From positions 1-7,371 of the forward strand of contig JABHGH010000015.1 in the NCBI GenBank assembly GCA_018672145.1: 7,371 nt of DNA. The letters are read 5' to 3'. Numbering within the stretch: the first letter of the stretch is position 1; each line of letters begins with the position of its first letter. This stretch comes from Flavobacteriaceae bacterium (GTDB lineage Bacteria; Bacteroidota; Bacteroidia; Flavobacteriales; Flavobacteriaceae). Positions 1-6,804 of this stretch are shown here, piece after piece. The notes under the pieces were generated by a model. It did not search any database. It was not told the DNA's origin and saw only the letters and a program-made list of their open reading frames with translations. A program made the translations under genes and the position numbers.

Positions 1-855
1 ACCTTTGCTGCGGAACGAGCAATAGAAGACGCAAACATTGATCCTGAAGAAATTGACTACATTATCATTGGGCATAATTTTGGGGATGTTGCACATGGCC
101 AATCTCATTCTGATATGCTTCCTGCCCTAGCTGCACGCGTGAAGCACAAACTGGGGATCAAAAATCCAAGTTGTGTAGCCTATGATCTCATTTTTGGTTG
201 CCCAGGCTGGGTAGAGGGCATGATCCAAGCGCAGGCTTTTATCAAAGCAGGGATGGCGAAATGCTGCTTGGTGATTGGCGCAGAAACCCTGTCTCGTGTC
301 CTTGATCAGAATGACCGTGATTCTATGATTTTTGCAGATGGCGCTGGTGCTACGATAGTGGAGAAAAGCGAGGAAATAGGCGGCGTAATGTCACACAACT
401 CGGCGACCTATACCACAGACGAAACTTATTTTATATACGCTGGAAACTCCAACTGCAATCCAAAAAACAACGACAAACAATACATCAAAATGCATGGCCG
501 AAAGGTCTATGAGTTTGCGCTAAATCATGTGCCACAAGCCATGAAAGATTGTTTTGATGCATCTGGACACGCAATCGAAGACCTTAAAAAGGTGTTTATT
601 CATCAGGCCAATGAAAAAATGGATGAAGCAATTCTCAAGCGTTTTTACCGCCTGTACAGGTCACCAGCACCCCCCAATGTGCTACCTATGAATATCCAAA
701 CCTATGGAAATAGCTCGGTGGCTACTGTGCCAACGCTGTATGATTTGGTGCTTAAAAATCAGTTTGAAGGTCACGCGCTGCAAGAAGGTGATGTGATTTT
801 ATTTGCTAGCGTGGGAGCCGGTATGAATATCAATGCGATTACTTATCAGCTTTAA
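1..855 (+). CDS. FabH-like 3-oxoacyl-ACP synthase III family protein, 5' end missing
   Basis: The reading frame is open from base 1, so the gene starts upstream; 284 residues are visible. I estimate about 60-70 N-terminal residues are missing, from the usual 320-355 residues of the family. It is a thiolase-fold condensing enzyme of the KAS III type, expected to join an acyl-CoA or acyl-ACP to a malonyl unit in the cytoplasm. All three catalytic residues are visible: the nucleophilic Cys in FGCPGW (codon 199-201), the His in IHQANEKMD (codon 601-603) and the Asn in YGNSSVATVP (codon 709-711). The glycine-rich end FASVGAGMN is also typical. The Cys context differs from the AACAGF-like context of housekeeping FabH, so this may be a paralogue with another acyl substrate; I therefore give no symbol. 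The Met at 115 is internal, because conserved family sequence (IDYIIIGHNFGDV) lies before it. The last 17 bp overlap the convergent phosphatase gene. Confidence 0.9.
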   Translation, partial: TFAAERAIEDANIDPEEIDYIIIGHNFGDVAHGQSHSDMLPALAARVKHKLGIKNPSCVAYDLIFGCPGWVEGMIQAQAFIKAGMAKCCLVIGAETLSRVLDQNDRDSMIFADGAGATIVEKSEEIGGVMSHNSATYTTDETYFIYAGNSNCNPKNNDKQYIKMHGRKVYEFALNHVPQAMKDCFDASGHAIEDLKKVFIHQANEKMDEAILKRFYRLYRSPAPPNVLPMNIQTYGNSSVATVPTLYDLVLKNQFEGHALQEGDVILFASVGAGMNINAITYQL

Positions 856-2494
856 GCAATGCTTCCTCTATTATATTCCCTGTCATTCCGTTTGGAAACG
901 CCGTTCCCAATAGCGCACAAATCGTTGGTGCAATATCTGTAATCGAAGTTTCGGTGTATGTCTGCCCTTTTCTGATCCCATGCCCCATCATCAATAAGGG
1001 CGCATGTGTGTCATACGAGAATCCGGAGCCGTGGGTTGTTCCCGTAGAGCCATAATCGATATAACCCGGTTTCGGTAATAGATACAAATCACCTGCTCGT
1101 TTTTTGTTGTTTCCCCTCAATATAAGGTTATGCAGTTTTTCCGAAGGACTCAGCAAAGGTAAATCTGCGGTGGCAAATACGTTTTCGATTGTCGGGAAAT
1201 CAAGAATCACTTCTGATGCTTTAGCAACCAATTTGACCAAGCTCAAATTGTATTTAGCAATCAAATCGTGGTCGAGGTACATTTGATCGTTAATGATGTG
1301 CGCCACAAGGTTTTTGACACCTGTCATTGCGTAAAGCGCAACGTTAACACCATCTTGAATTCCATCACTTTTGGAGTGACCAGCAGCGAAATTATTGTCT
1401 TTTAGATAATTGGGCACATGCACAGCTCCGTGATCAGATGTTAGGAAAAGCGTAATGTTTTCTATACCAATATTTTTTTCAAGGTGAGCAAATAACCTTT
1501 CTAATTCTTTATCCAAACGCAAATAGGTGTCTTGAATTTCTACAGAAGTCAGACCAAACTGATGCCCTACGTGATCGGTGGACGAATAGCTTACCATTAA
1601 TATATCGGTTTCTGAACCTTGCCCCAAGCCCTCGTTCTCAAGAGCAAGCAATGAAAAATCGGTGATCATCGTATTTCCAAAGGGAGTGTTTTTTATAATA
1701 TCTAAGCCTTTGTCCTTGTGATAGTCTGGCTGTAAGTTTGCTAAATCGTAAGGAAAGGTCGGAGTATCTGCACCAACGAAAATACCCTCATAAGGACTGT
1801 TATCAGGTCCGCTCGCCGTATATGTTTCGATAGGATGCAAGTTGTTCCAAACGGAAGACGCGAACTGGTGGGCGTATTTTTTAGCATTGTAATCGGCAGC
1901 CCACTTTGGAAGGGTGTCCATATAGTGTGTGCTTGTGGTGAACACTCCTTCATCATTGCCAGCATACCAGTATGCTGCATTGGCCGAGTGTCCCGTTGAT
2001 AAAATCGCAGAACGGTCTTTAAGAGAAACCCCAATAACCTTGTTACGGAATTGACTATGTAAACGCACTTGATCGGCAAAGGTGGTAGTAATGAGCCTGT
2101 GAGGAGATTTTTGTCCCTTTGATGTTAGCGAACCAAGGCCTTGTACACTGTCGTCATCAACACAATAGACATTGTGTCCAAGGTCACGGTCATACCAATC
2201 ATTTCCAATAATTCCGTGAATAGAGGGAGTAGTGCCTGTTGCAATGGATGCGTGACCAGGGCCGGTAAGGGTTTGGTAATAGTTAAAGTGATGGTTGTGA
2301 CTTACAAAGCCGTCTTGATAAAAACGCTTAAAACCATTGAGTCCAAAGTCATCCCAATAACGAGTGAGATAGTCATATCGCATTTGGTCGACTACAATGC
2401 CCACAACAAGCTTTGGAGATTCAGATTGTTCAGGCTTTGTGCAAGACAACAAGCCAATGACAATGAACAGGGTTAAAAAGAGTTTATTTGTCAT
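839..2494 (-). CDS. pafA: PafA-type alkaline phosphatase, lipoprotein
   Basis: This 551-residue protein belongs to the alkaline phosphatase superfamily, type I phosphodiesterase/PafA branch, and should hydrolyse phosphate monoesters outside the cytoplasm with two zinc ions. The N-terminus has a lipoprotein signal with lipobox LLSC (Cys18), so it is probably membrane anchored. Catalytic positions match those I recall for Elizabethkingia PafA, with small offsets: metal ligand Asp36 (VVDQM), nucleophile Thr77 (LTGPGH), Asn98 (GNDWYD), Lys159 and Arg161 (LKDRSA), Asp307 and His311 (STDHVGH), Asp354-His355 (TSDHGA), and probably His488 (TTHGSG). The Asn and Lys/Arg set favours a monoesterase over a diesterase. 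The start is set by the signal peptide and by a promoter 19 bp upstream. The gene is monocistronic in this window, divergent from mlaE and convergent with the FabH-like gene. I see no recognisable Pho-type operator. Confidence 0.92.
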   Translation of the reverse strand: MTNKLFLTLFIVIGLLSCTKPEQSESPKLVVGIVVDQMRYDYLTRYWDDFGLNGFKRFYQDGFVSHNHHFNYYQTLTGPGHASIATGTTPSIHGIIGNDWYDRDLGHNVYCVDDDSVQGLGSLTSKGQKSPHRLITTTFADQVRLHSQFRNKVIGVSLKDRSAILSTGHSANAAYWYAGNDEGVFTTSTHYMDTLPKWAADYNAKKYAHQFASSVWNNLHPIETYTASGPDNSPYEGIFVGADTPTFPYDLANLQPDYHKDKGLDIIKNTPFGNTMITDFSLLALENEGLGQGSETDILMVSYSSTDHVGHQFGLTSVEIQDTYLRLDKELERLFAHLEKNIGIENITLFLTSDHGAVHVPNYLKDNNFAAGHSKSDGIQDGVNVALYAMTGVKNLVAHIINDQMYLDHDLIAKYNLSLVKLVAKASEVILDFPTIENVFATADLPLLSPSEKLHNLILRGNNKKRAGDLYLLPKPGYIDYGSTGTTHGSGFSYDTHAPLLMMGHGIRKGQTYTETSITDIAPTICALLGTAFPNGMTGNIIEEALLKADK

Positions 2495-2512
2495 AAATGC
2501 GTATTAAAAAAT

Positions 2513-2541
2513 CAAAGGTAATTTTTTTTACAAGACAACAA
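2513..2541 (-). promoter_or_regulatory. Bacteroidota-type promoter for the pafA-like gene
   Basis: On the minus strand, TACCTTTG (2520 down to 2513) is an exact match to the TAnnTTTG -7 box of the Bacteroidota primary sigma factor. A TTG -33 element lies at 2541-2539, with an 18-base spacer that includes a run of eight A. Transcription should start near 2506-2508, giving a leader of only about 12-14 bases before the ATG at 2494. The leader is A/T-rich and has no Shine-Dalgarno site, as is usual in this phylum. The start site itself is inferred. Confidence 0.7.
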
Positions 2542-2562
2542 CTTTAAGCAAACAATATTTTT

Positions 2563-2570
2563 TACTTTCG
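2563..2570 (+). promoter_or_regulatory. Possible weak -7 box for mlaEF
   Basis: TACTTTCG matches TAnnTTTG with one mismatch and lies immediately before the mlaE start region, within the 77-bp divergent spacer. There is no clear TTG at the expected distance; TTT at 2543-2545 (17-base spacer) is the nearest candidate. If the box is used, transcription would begin near 2575-2577, so the message would be leaderless or nearly so and translation might start at ATG 2575 or 2581. Confidence 0.3.
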
Positions 2571-2571
2571 T

Positions 2572-3312
2572 GTGATGATAATGCTCAAACACATTGGCGC
2601 CTATTTTTTAATGCTACGCATGGTCTTTGTAAAGCCTACAAAAGCAAACGTCATGTATGGACTCATCTTTAAAGAAATTCAAGATTTAATTATCGGATCT
2701 TTGGGAATTGTTTGCTTTCTTTCCTTTTTTGTTGGCGGAGTAGTTTCGATTCAGACTGCACTCAACATCGACGGGGAACTTATCCCAGAAAGTTTAGTTG
2801 GTTTTGCCACAAGGCAATCCATCATTTTAGAGTTTGCACCAACCTTTATGGCCATTATTTTGGCGGGGAAGGTCGGATCTTACATCACATCAAGCATTGG
2901 GACGATGCGTGTCACCGAACAAATAGATGCACTCGAAGTTATGGGCATCAACTCGCTCAATTACCTGATTTTTCCGAAGCTCGTTGCCATGACACTTTTG
3001 CCTATCGTTATTATTTTCTCAATGTTTCTTGGCATTTTTGGTGGTTGGGCAGCGACTATTTATGGCGGATTTTCGAGTACGGCTGCTTTTGTAGAAGGAG
3101 TTCAAATGGACTTTAAACCTTTTCACGTTTTTTATGCTTTTATCAAAACCTTTTTATTTGCCATTATTTTAGCAACCATTCCCTCCTATCACGGCTACTA
3201 TATGCGAGGTGGCGCTCTCGATGTGGGACGCGCAAGTACGGTCTCTTTTGTGTGGTGTTCGGTAGTGATTATTGTTGTTAATTATTTCACAACTCATATG
3301 TTTTTCTCCTAA
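2572..3312 (+). CDS. mlaE: MlaE-family ABC lipid transporter permease
   Basis: This is a membrane permease of the MlaE (DUF140) family, the inner-membrane subunit of MCE-linked lipid transporters that act in outer-membrane phospholipid homeostasis. It has 246 residues if GTG 2572 is used; ATG 2575 and ATG 2581 are equally possible starts and would shorten it by one or three residues. The family's cytoplasmic signature is clear at about residues 97-126, ending in GTMRVTEQIDALEVMGI. Hydrophobic segments lie at about 40-62, 85-98, 132-165, 188-204 and 223-242, and the end carries the conserved GGALDVGRAST stretch (about 213-223). The gene is followed after one base by the ATPase gene, so the two are surely co-transcribed. 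Length is normal for the family. No MCE-domain gene is adjacent, so the substrate-binding partner must be encoded elsewhere if the system is complete. Confidence 0.93.
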   Translation: MMIMLKHIGAYFLMLRMVFVKPTKANVMYGLIFKEIQDLIIGSLGIVCFLSFFVGGVVSIQTALNIDGELIPESLVGFATRQSIILEFAPTFMAIILAGKVGSYITSSIGTMRVTEQIDALEVMGINSLNYLIFPKLVAMTLLPIVIIFSMFLGIFGGWAATIYGGFSSTAAFVEGVQMDFKPFHVFYAFIKTFLFAIILATIPSYHGYYMRGGALDVGRASTVSFVWCSVVIIVVNYFTTHMFFS

Positions 3313-3313
3313 G

Positions 3314-4075
3314 ATGATACGACTCGAAAACATCCAAAAATATTTTGATGACACTGCCGTCTTAAAAGGAATTACAACGGAGTTTGAAAAAGGGAAGACC
3401 AACTTGGTGATCGGCCAAAGTGGTTCTGGGAAAACCGTATTACTGAAAATCCTTCTTGGTCTGTTTACACCCAATAAAGGAGAAATTTATTTTGAAAACA
3501 CCCCGTTTTCGTCCATGACCGATGATGAACACCGCACTTTGCGTAGAGAGATTGGTATGGTCTTTCAAGGCAGTGCACTGTATGATTCCATGACAGTGTT
3601 GGAAAATGTACTTTTTCCCATACGTATGCTCACGAAACTTTCCGAATCGGAAATGATTGCGCAAGCCGAATCTGTCATTGAACGAGTCAACCTCTCCGAT
3701 GCTCGAAACAAGCTTCCTAATGAAATATCAGGTGGAATGCAAAAGCGAGTTGCAATTGCGCGCGCTGTCGTGATGCGACCAAAATATCTGTTTTGTGACG
3801 AACCTAACTCAGGCCTCGATCCAAAAACTGCTATCGTTATCGATAACCTCATCCAAGAAATTACACATGAAAATAACATCACAACTGTCATTAACTCTCA
3901 TGACATGAATTCGGTGATGGAAATTGGTGAAACAATACTCTTTCTTGAAAATGGTGAAAAAGAATGGGAAGGAACAAAAGATAACATCTTTAAAACCGAT
4001 AACGAAGCTGTAACAGACTTTGTCTATTCTTCCAACTTATTCAAAAAAGTAAGAAAGCTCTATCTCGAAAGCTAG
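3314..4075 (+). CDS. mlaF: MlaF-type ABC transporter ATP-binding protein
   Basis: This 253-residue ABC ATPase should power the MlaE permease encoded just upstream. All nucleotide-binding motifs are intact: Walker A GQSGSGKT (34-41), Q-loop Gln85 (VFQGS), signature ISGGMQKR (138-145), Walker B ending YLFCDEP with catalytic Glu163, D-loop SGLD (166-169) and H-loop His196 (NSHD). The EP(N/T)SGLDP form and the GMQKR signature are typical of the MlaF subfamily. I choose ATG 3314, one base after the mlaE stop, because the protein then starts directly with the first strand (MIRLENIQKYF). A longer frame from TTG 3272 would read back into mlaE and adds residues unlike the family. There is no Shine-Dalgarno site, so translation is probably coupled to mlaE. 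The TAG stop overlaps the stop of the convergent DUF389 gene. Confidence 0.94.
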   Translation: MIRLENIQKYFDDTAVLKGITTEFEKGKTNLVIGQSGSGKTVLLKILLGLFTPNKGEIYFENTPFSSMTDDEHRTLRREIGMVFQGSALYDSMTVLENVLFPIRMLTKLSESEMIAQAESVIERVNLSDARNKLPNEISGGMQKRVAIARAVVMRPKYLFCDEPNSGLDPKTAIVIDNLIQEITHENNITTVINSHDMNSVMEIGETILFLENGEKEWEGTKDNIFKTDNEAVTDFVYSSNLFKKVRKLYLES

Positions 4076-4089
4076 TTACTACTTTCGAG
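4064..4089. terminator. Candidate bidirectional terminator hairpin at the mlaF/DUF389 junction
   Basis: A perfect 8-bp inverted repeat, CTCGAAAG (4064-4071) and CTTTCGAG (4082-4089), flanks the shared stop codons. Inside it, TAG (4073-4075) can pair with CTA (4079-4081), leaving C4072 bulged and a three-base loop. This gives an 11-bp stem with one bulge on either strand. Minus-strand transcripts continue into a T-rich stretch including six T (complement of 4043-4048), offset from the stem by about 15 bases. The plus-strand side has no T-run, so termination in that direction is less certain. Confidence 0.5.
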
Positions 4090-5514
4090 TCGAAAAGGGC
4101 GATTCTTGAGTTTGAGTTCAAGCCAGTTGCGCAATCGGTTTTCTTCTTCCACAACACCAACCGAGTCTAGGGAAGATTCCCACTGAATGCTAAAGATTGC
4201 CAAGGTGTCTACTTCATCAAAATTTGATATAAATGTCTGCGAATAGCGTACTTGACGAGCATAAGGGCTAATCACTTTCAACTCTGTGGCCAGCTGACTA
4301 AAAGCAATATTGATTTCTTTTTTAGCGTCTAACTCTCCGATACGCTCCTCAAGTAAAGTGATTTGAGTTTGTTTACGCATCAACTCCAAAGAGTCACGTT
4401 TACGGAGTTCAAGAAGGTAGCGCTGCTGATCAAACACGTTGTTTTCACGCTCCATTTGATTGATAATCAACTCGGTTGTAGCAAGTGATTCATAGGTTTT
4501 AATTCGTTCTTTAAGTAAAGACTCCACTGCTGGCGCAAGTGGCGCCATACCAAAGGTATTGATGATAACTTTGGATTGAGGATCTGCGAACTCGATTCGT
4601 GCTGTCTGTCGCAAATAATCAGCATTGTCAATTCCTGTCAATTCATTTTCGAGAAATAATATTGCTGCAGCCTGAAAGCGACTTTTTTGGAGAACATCCA
4701 CAAACGTAAAGACCGCTGGGATAACCAGTAGCAACGCCAAGAGAGTTGCCAGTCGTGATGTACGTCTACGACTTTTTGCATTGGCATATTCTGTCATTGG
4801 AAAACGAAGCAATTTGACAACCAAGTATGCGGCAAGGGCAATAAAACTCGCGTTGATGGCAAACAAATACAAGGCACCTACAGCATACGAAATATTAGAA
4901 TGCGCTAGTGCATAGCCAACCGTACAAAGCGGTGGCATTAAAGCAGTGGCAATGGCGACACCGAAAATGACAGACGCTATAGTTCCCTTTTTGGTTCGAG
5001 CAATAATAAGGGCCAAGCCCCCAAAAAATGCAATAAGCACATCGCGAATATCAGGGCTAACTCGCGCAAGGAGCTCACTTGATTCTTCTCGCAAAGGAAA
5101 GAAAGTGAAAAACAGAGTAGCGGTGAGGACACTCAATAGCACCATCACACCAAAATTGACCAAAGACCTGCGAAGAGTAGCCAAGTCATTGAGCGCCAAA
5201 GAAACACCAATACCCAACACAGGACCCATAAGCGGAGCAATCAACATCGCACCAATCACAACAGCTGTCGAATTGGCATTGAGTCCAATTGATGCCAAAA
5301 AAATCGAGCAAATCAACACCCAAGCAGTCGCACCACGAAGTGGAATATCATCGTGAATCGCTTGAAGTGTTGCTTTATAGTCTGTATCTCTTCGAATAGA
5401 CAACAGAGCAGAAATAAATCGAAAAACACTAATAAAAAATCCCTTTGCTTCTTGCTGCACCTGTTTTTTCGCAACATTCGTGTCTTCTTGAAAGTCAAAT
5501 TTAGATTCCATCAT
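4072..5514 (-). CDS. DUF389 domain membrane protein with long C-terminal coiled-coil region
   Basis: The 480-residue protein has an N-terminal DUF389 hydrophobic domain, a family whose biochemical role I do not know. About seven hydrophobic segments lie near residues 62-80, 83-105, 118-140, 155-172, 178-200, 208-234 and 256-274. The family hallmark is the glycine/proline-rich stretch GAMLIAPLMGPVLGIG (88-103); a second conserved patch is ATALMPPLCTVGYAL (189-203). Residues about 280-480 form a soluble tail with a charged, probably coiled-coil helix near 355-400. Start codons ATG 5514 and ATG 5511 are adjacent; the first overlaps the TGA of the upstream SprT-like gene as ATGA, which suggests translational coupling. 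It is the last gene of the minus-strand run and ends in a TAG within the CTAG shared with mlaF. A transport or envelope-stress role is possible but not shown. Confidence 0.85.
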   Translation of the reverse strand: MMESKFDFQEDTNVAKKQVQQEAKGFFISVFRFISALLSIRRDTDYKATLQAIHDDIPLRGATAWVLICSIFLASIGLNANSTAVVIGAMLIAPLMGPVLGIGVSLALNDLATLRRSLVNFGVMVLLSVLTATLFFTFFPLREESSELLARVSPDIRDVLIAFFGGLALIIARTKKGTIASVIFGVAIATALMPPLCTVGYALAHSNISYAVGALYLFAINASFIALAAYLVVKLLRFPMTEYANAKSRRRTSRLATLLALLLVIPAVFTFVDVLQKSRFQAAAILFLENELTGIDNADYLRQTARIEFADPQSKVIINTFGMAPLAPAVESLLKERIKTYESLATTELIINQMERENNVFDQQRYLLELRKRDSLELMRKQTQITLLEERIGELDAKKEINIAFSQLATELKVISPYARQVRYSQTFISNFDEVDTLAIFSIQWESSLDSVGVVEEENRLRNWLELKLKNRPFRLESSN

Positions 5515-6122
5515 TCAATTGATTTATCATTATTCACAACCTGAACTTCTCCGTGAGCGGCAAAGAGATAGGTTCGACCAGTTGCCTCTTGTACACAAGC
5601 ATATCTCTTTCTTCGCAGATGACCTAAGATATAGGTTTTTCCATTGTCAGCCATAAAACGAGTGCCTGATTCCAACTCAAAAATAAAAGATTTGTCGTTA
5701 GCAGGGTCGTATTTTTTTAAAACAACAGCCAAGGCAGTGTCGGCGTCTAGCGTCGCCTTTGGGCTTTTCATGTGACGAGCAAGAGGCTGCAACAAAAGTT
5801 CGGGGAAAATCTGGTCATTTAAAAATGGGAGCATCAATGTTTTGAACGTTTGTTTCCACAAATTTCCATGAGGTTGGGTGCGAAAGTTACTTTTTTGAAT
5901 CACAAGCCAATGCGCCCATTCATGGACAAATGTGATTAAGAATCGATAAGGATTCTCCATTTTGTTGAGCGTGATTTGTGAACGGCCATCAGGGAATTTT
6001 CGAAAATCTCCGTGTTTAGTGCGTCTTGGGTTGACTACTCGAATCGTGATCTTATGGTCTTTGATCAAATCGAAACACATAGCACGCGCATTTTCGGGCA
6101 AATACGAGCTAAACGAACTCAT
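5511..6122 (-). CDS. SprT-like zinc metalloprotease domain protein
   Basis: This 203-residue protein carries the SprT-like zincin motif HEWAH (His67, Glu68, His71), with His85 in PHGNLW as the likely third zinc ligand. Glu68 would be the catalytic base. The family is related to SPRTN/Wss1 proteases, which digest DNA-crosslinked proteins in eukaryotes; the bacterial role is poorly defined. The zinc ribbon found at the C-terminus of classical SprT is absent: only Cys16 and Cys176 are present. In its place, residues about 145-197 look like a small beta-rich domain (GTRFMADNGKTY and RKRYACVQEATGRTYLF), a form I associate with Bacteroidota homologues. There is no signal peptide, so it should be cytoplasmic. 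Its ATG 6122 overlaps the TGA of the SDR gene, and its own TGA overlaps the DUF389 start; both junctions are ATGA. Confidence 0.85.
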   Translation of the reverse strand: MSSFSSYLPENARAMCFDLIKDHKITIRVVNPRRTKHGDFRKFPDGRSQITLNKMENPYRFLITFVHEWAHWLVIQKSNFRTQPHGNLWKQTFKTLMLPFLNDQIFPELLLQPLARHMKSPKATLDADTALAVVLKKYDPANDKSFIFELESGTRFMADNGKTYILGHLRRKRYACVQEATGRTYLFAAHGEVQVVNNDKSIE

Positions 6123-6796
6123 GGAGTAGATTGGCTGAGTGGAAGAACTTTGCCGTTGTATAATTGATGTGCTGTGAGTGAAAAGTCAGCGATATAGTTC
6201 GCCATTTGAGCTGCGCTCACTGGCGCTTCATAGCCTGGAAAAGCTTCGGCAAGCATTTCGGTCTGTACCGCACCCAATGCCAATGCGTTGGTGCGAGGTC
6301 CTTCGTCTTTAAATTCCTCTGCCAATAGTTCGGTGAGGATACCTAGCGCACCCTTGCTACTGCTATAAGCAGCAAGACCTGGAAACTTAGCCGAGCCGTT
6401 AACACCACCCATACTACTTATATTGACAATGTGAGTCTGTTTTGAAAACAAAGGCAACAAATGACGAATCAATTGTGCTACCCCAAAGACATTCACACGG
6501 TAAACGGCCTCATAATCTTCAATAGTCGTTTCAGAAAAAGGCTTGTTAATGAGCATCCCCGCATTGTTAATCAATACATCAAAGTGGTCGACACCGCAAG
6601 AAGAAACCCAATCGGAAATTTGTTTTTCGACAGTGATGTCCAATTCCACCGCATGTACTCCTTTGAGGTTTTGTAACGATTCAATGTTTCGGGAAAGTGC
6701 CCATACTTGATGACCCATATCAACATATACATCAACCAAAGCACGGCCAATCCCTCGACTGGCACCTGTTACGATAACATGCTTTGCGTTTTGCAT
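6119..6796 (-). CDS. Short-chain dehydrogenase/reductase (SDR), NADP(H)-type
   Basis: This 225-residue classical SDR is a soluble Rossmann-fold oxidoreductase. The cofactor motif TGASRGIG lies at 10-17, the adenine-binding Asp53 in LDI, and NNAG at 77-80. The catalytic set is Asn102 (VNVFG), Ser127 or Ser128 (ISSMGG), Tyr144 and Lys148 (YSSSK). Arg14 within the glycine motif and Arg36 after the second strand favour NADP(H) over NAD(H). The short C-terminal part after the active site (about 75 residues) leaves little substrate loop, and the substrate cannot be read from the sequence. It starts 8 bp downstream of the E2 stop and overlaps the SprT-like start by 4 bp, so it is probably expressed with both. 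FabG is possible as a distant relative, but the sequence is not FabG-like at its C-terminus. Confidence 0.9.
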   Translation of the reverse strand: MQNAKHVIVTGASRGIGRALVDVYVDMGHQVWALSRNIESLQNLKGVHAVELDITVEKQISDWVSSCGVDHFDVLINNAGMLINKPFSETTIEDYEAVYRVNVFGVAQLIRHLLPLFSKQTHIVNISSMGGVNGSAKFPGLAAYSSSKGALGILTELLAEEFKDEGPRTNALALGAVQTEMLAEAFPGYEAPVSAAQMANYIADFSLTAHQLYNGKVLPLSQSTP

Positions 6797-6804
6797 GAAT
6801 GGAT

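Noticed and set aside
115..117. ATG 115 as start of the FabH-like gene
   Set aside because: The same frame is open to base 1 and encodes family-typical sequence before this Met, so the gene begins outside the window.
846..868. Short inverted repeats around the FabH-like/phosphatase junction as a terminator
   Set aside because: The matching arms are 4-5 bases with a one-base centre, which cannot form a hairpin loop.
2141..2476. Open frame of 111 codons on the plus strand, antisense to the phosphatase gene
   Set aside because: It lies wholly within a gene with complete catalytic motifs, has no family resemblance, and its low-complexity Ile/Val-rich product fits a shadow frame.
2712..3116. Open frame of 134 codons within mlaE in another frame
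   Set aside because: The mlaE frame carries the family signature throughout this interval; the overlapping product is Cys/His/Trp-rich and unlike a real protein.
3272..3313. Earlier start for the MlaF-type ATPase at TTG 3272
   Set aside because: It would add 14 residues read from inside mlaE and unlike ABC ATPases; ATG 3314 lies one base after the mlaE stop and gives the normal N-terminus.
3571..3580. Perfect 10-bp palindrome CAGTGCACTG in mlaF, considered as an operator
   Set aside because: It lies in the codons of the conserved Q-loop region (QGSALY), has no second copy that I found, and is best explained by coding constraint.
4946..5356. Open frame of 136 codons on the plus strand, antisense to DUF389
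   Set aside because: The opposite strand encodes the conserved membrane domain; the antisense product is a repetitive Ala/Ile/Arg-rich mirror of hydrophobic codons with no promoter seen.
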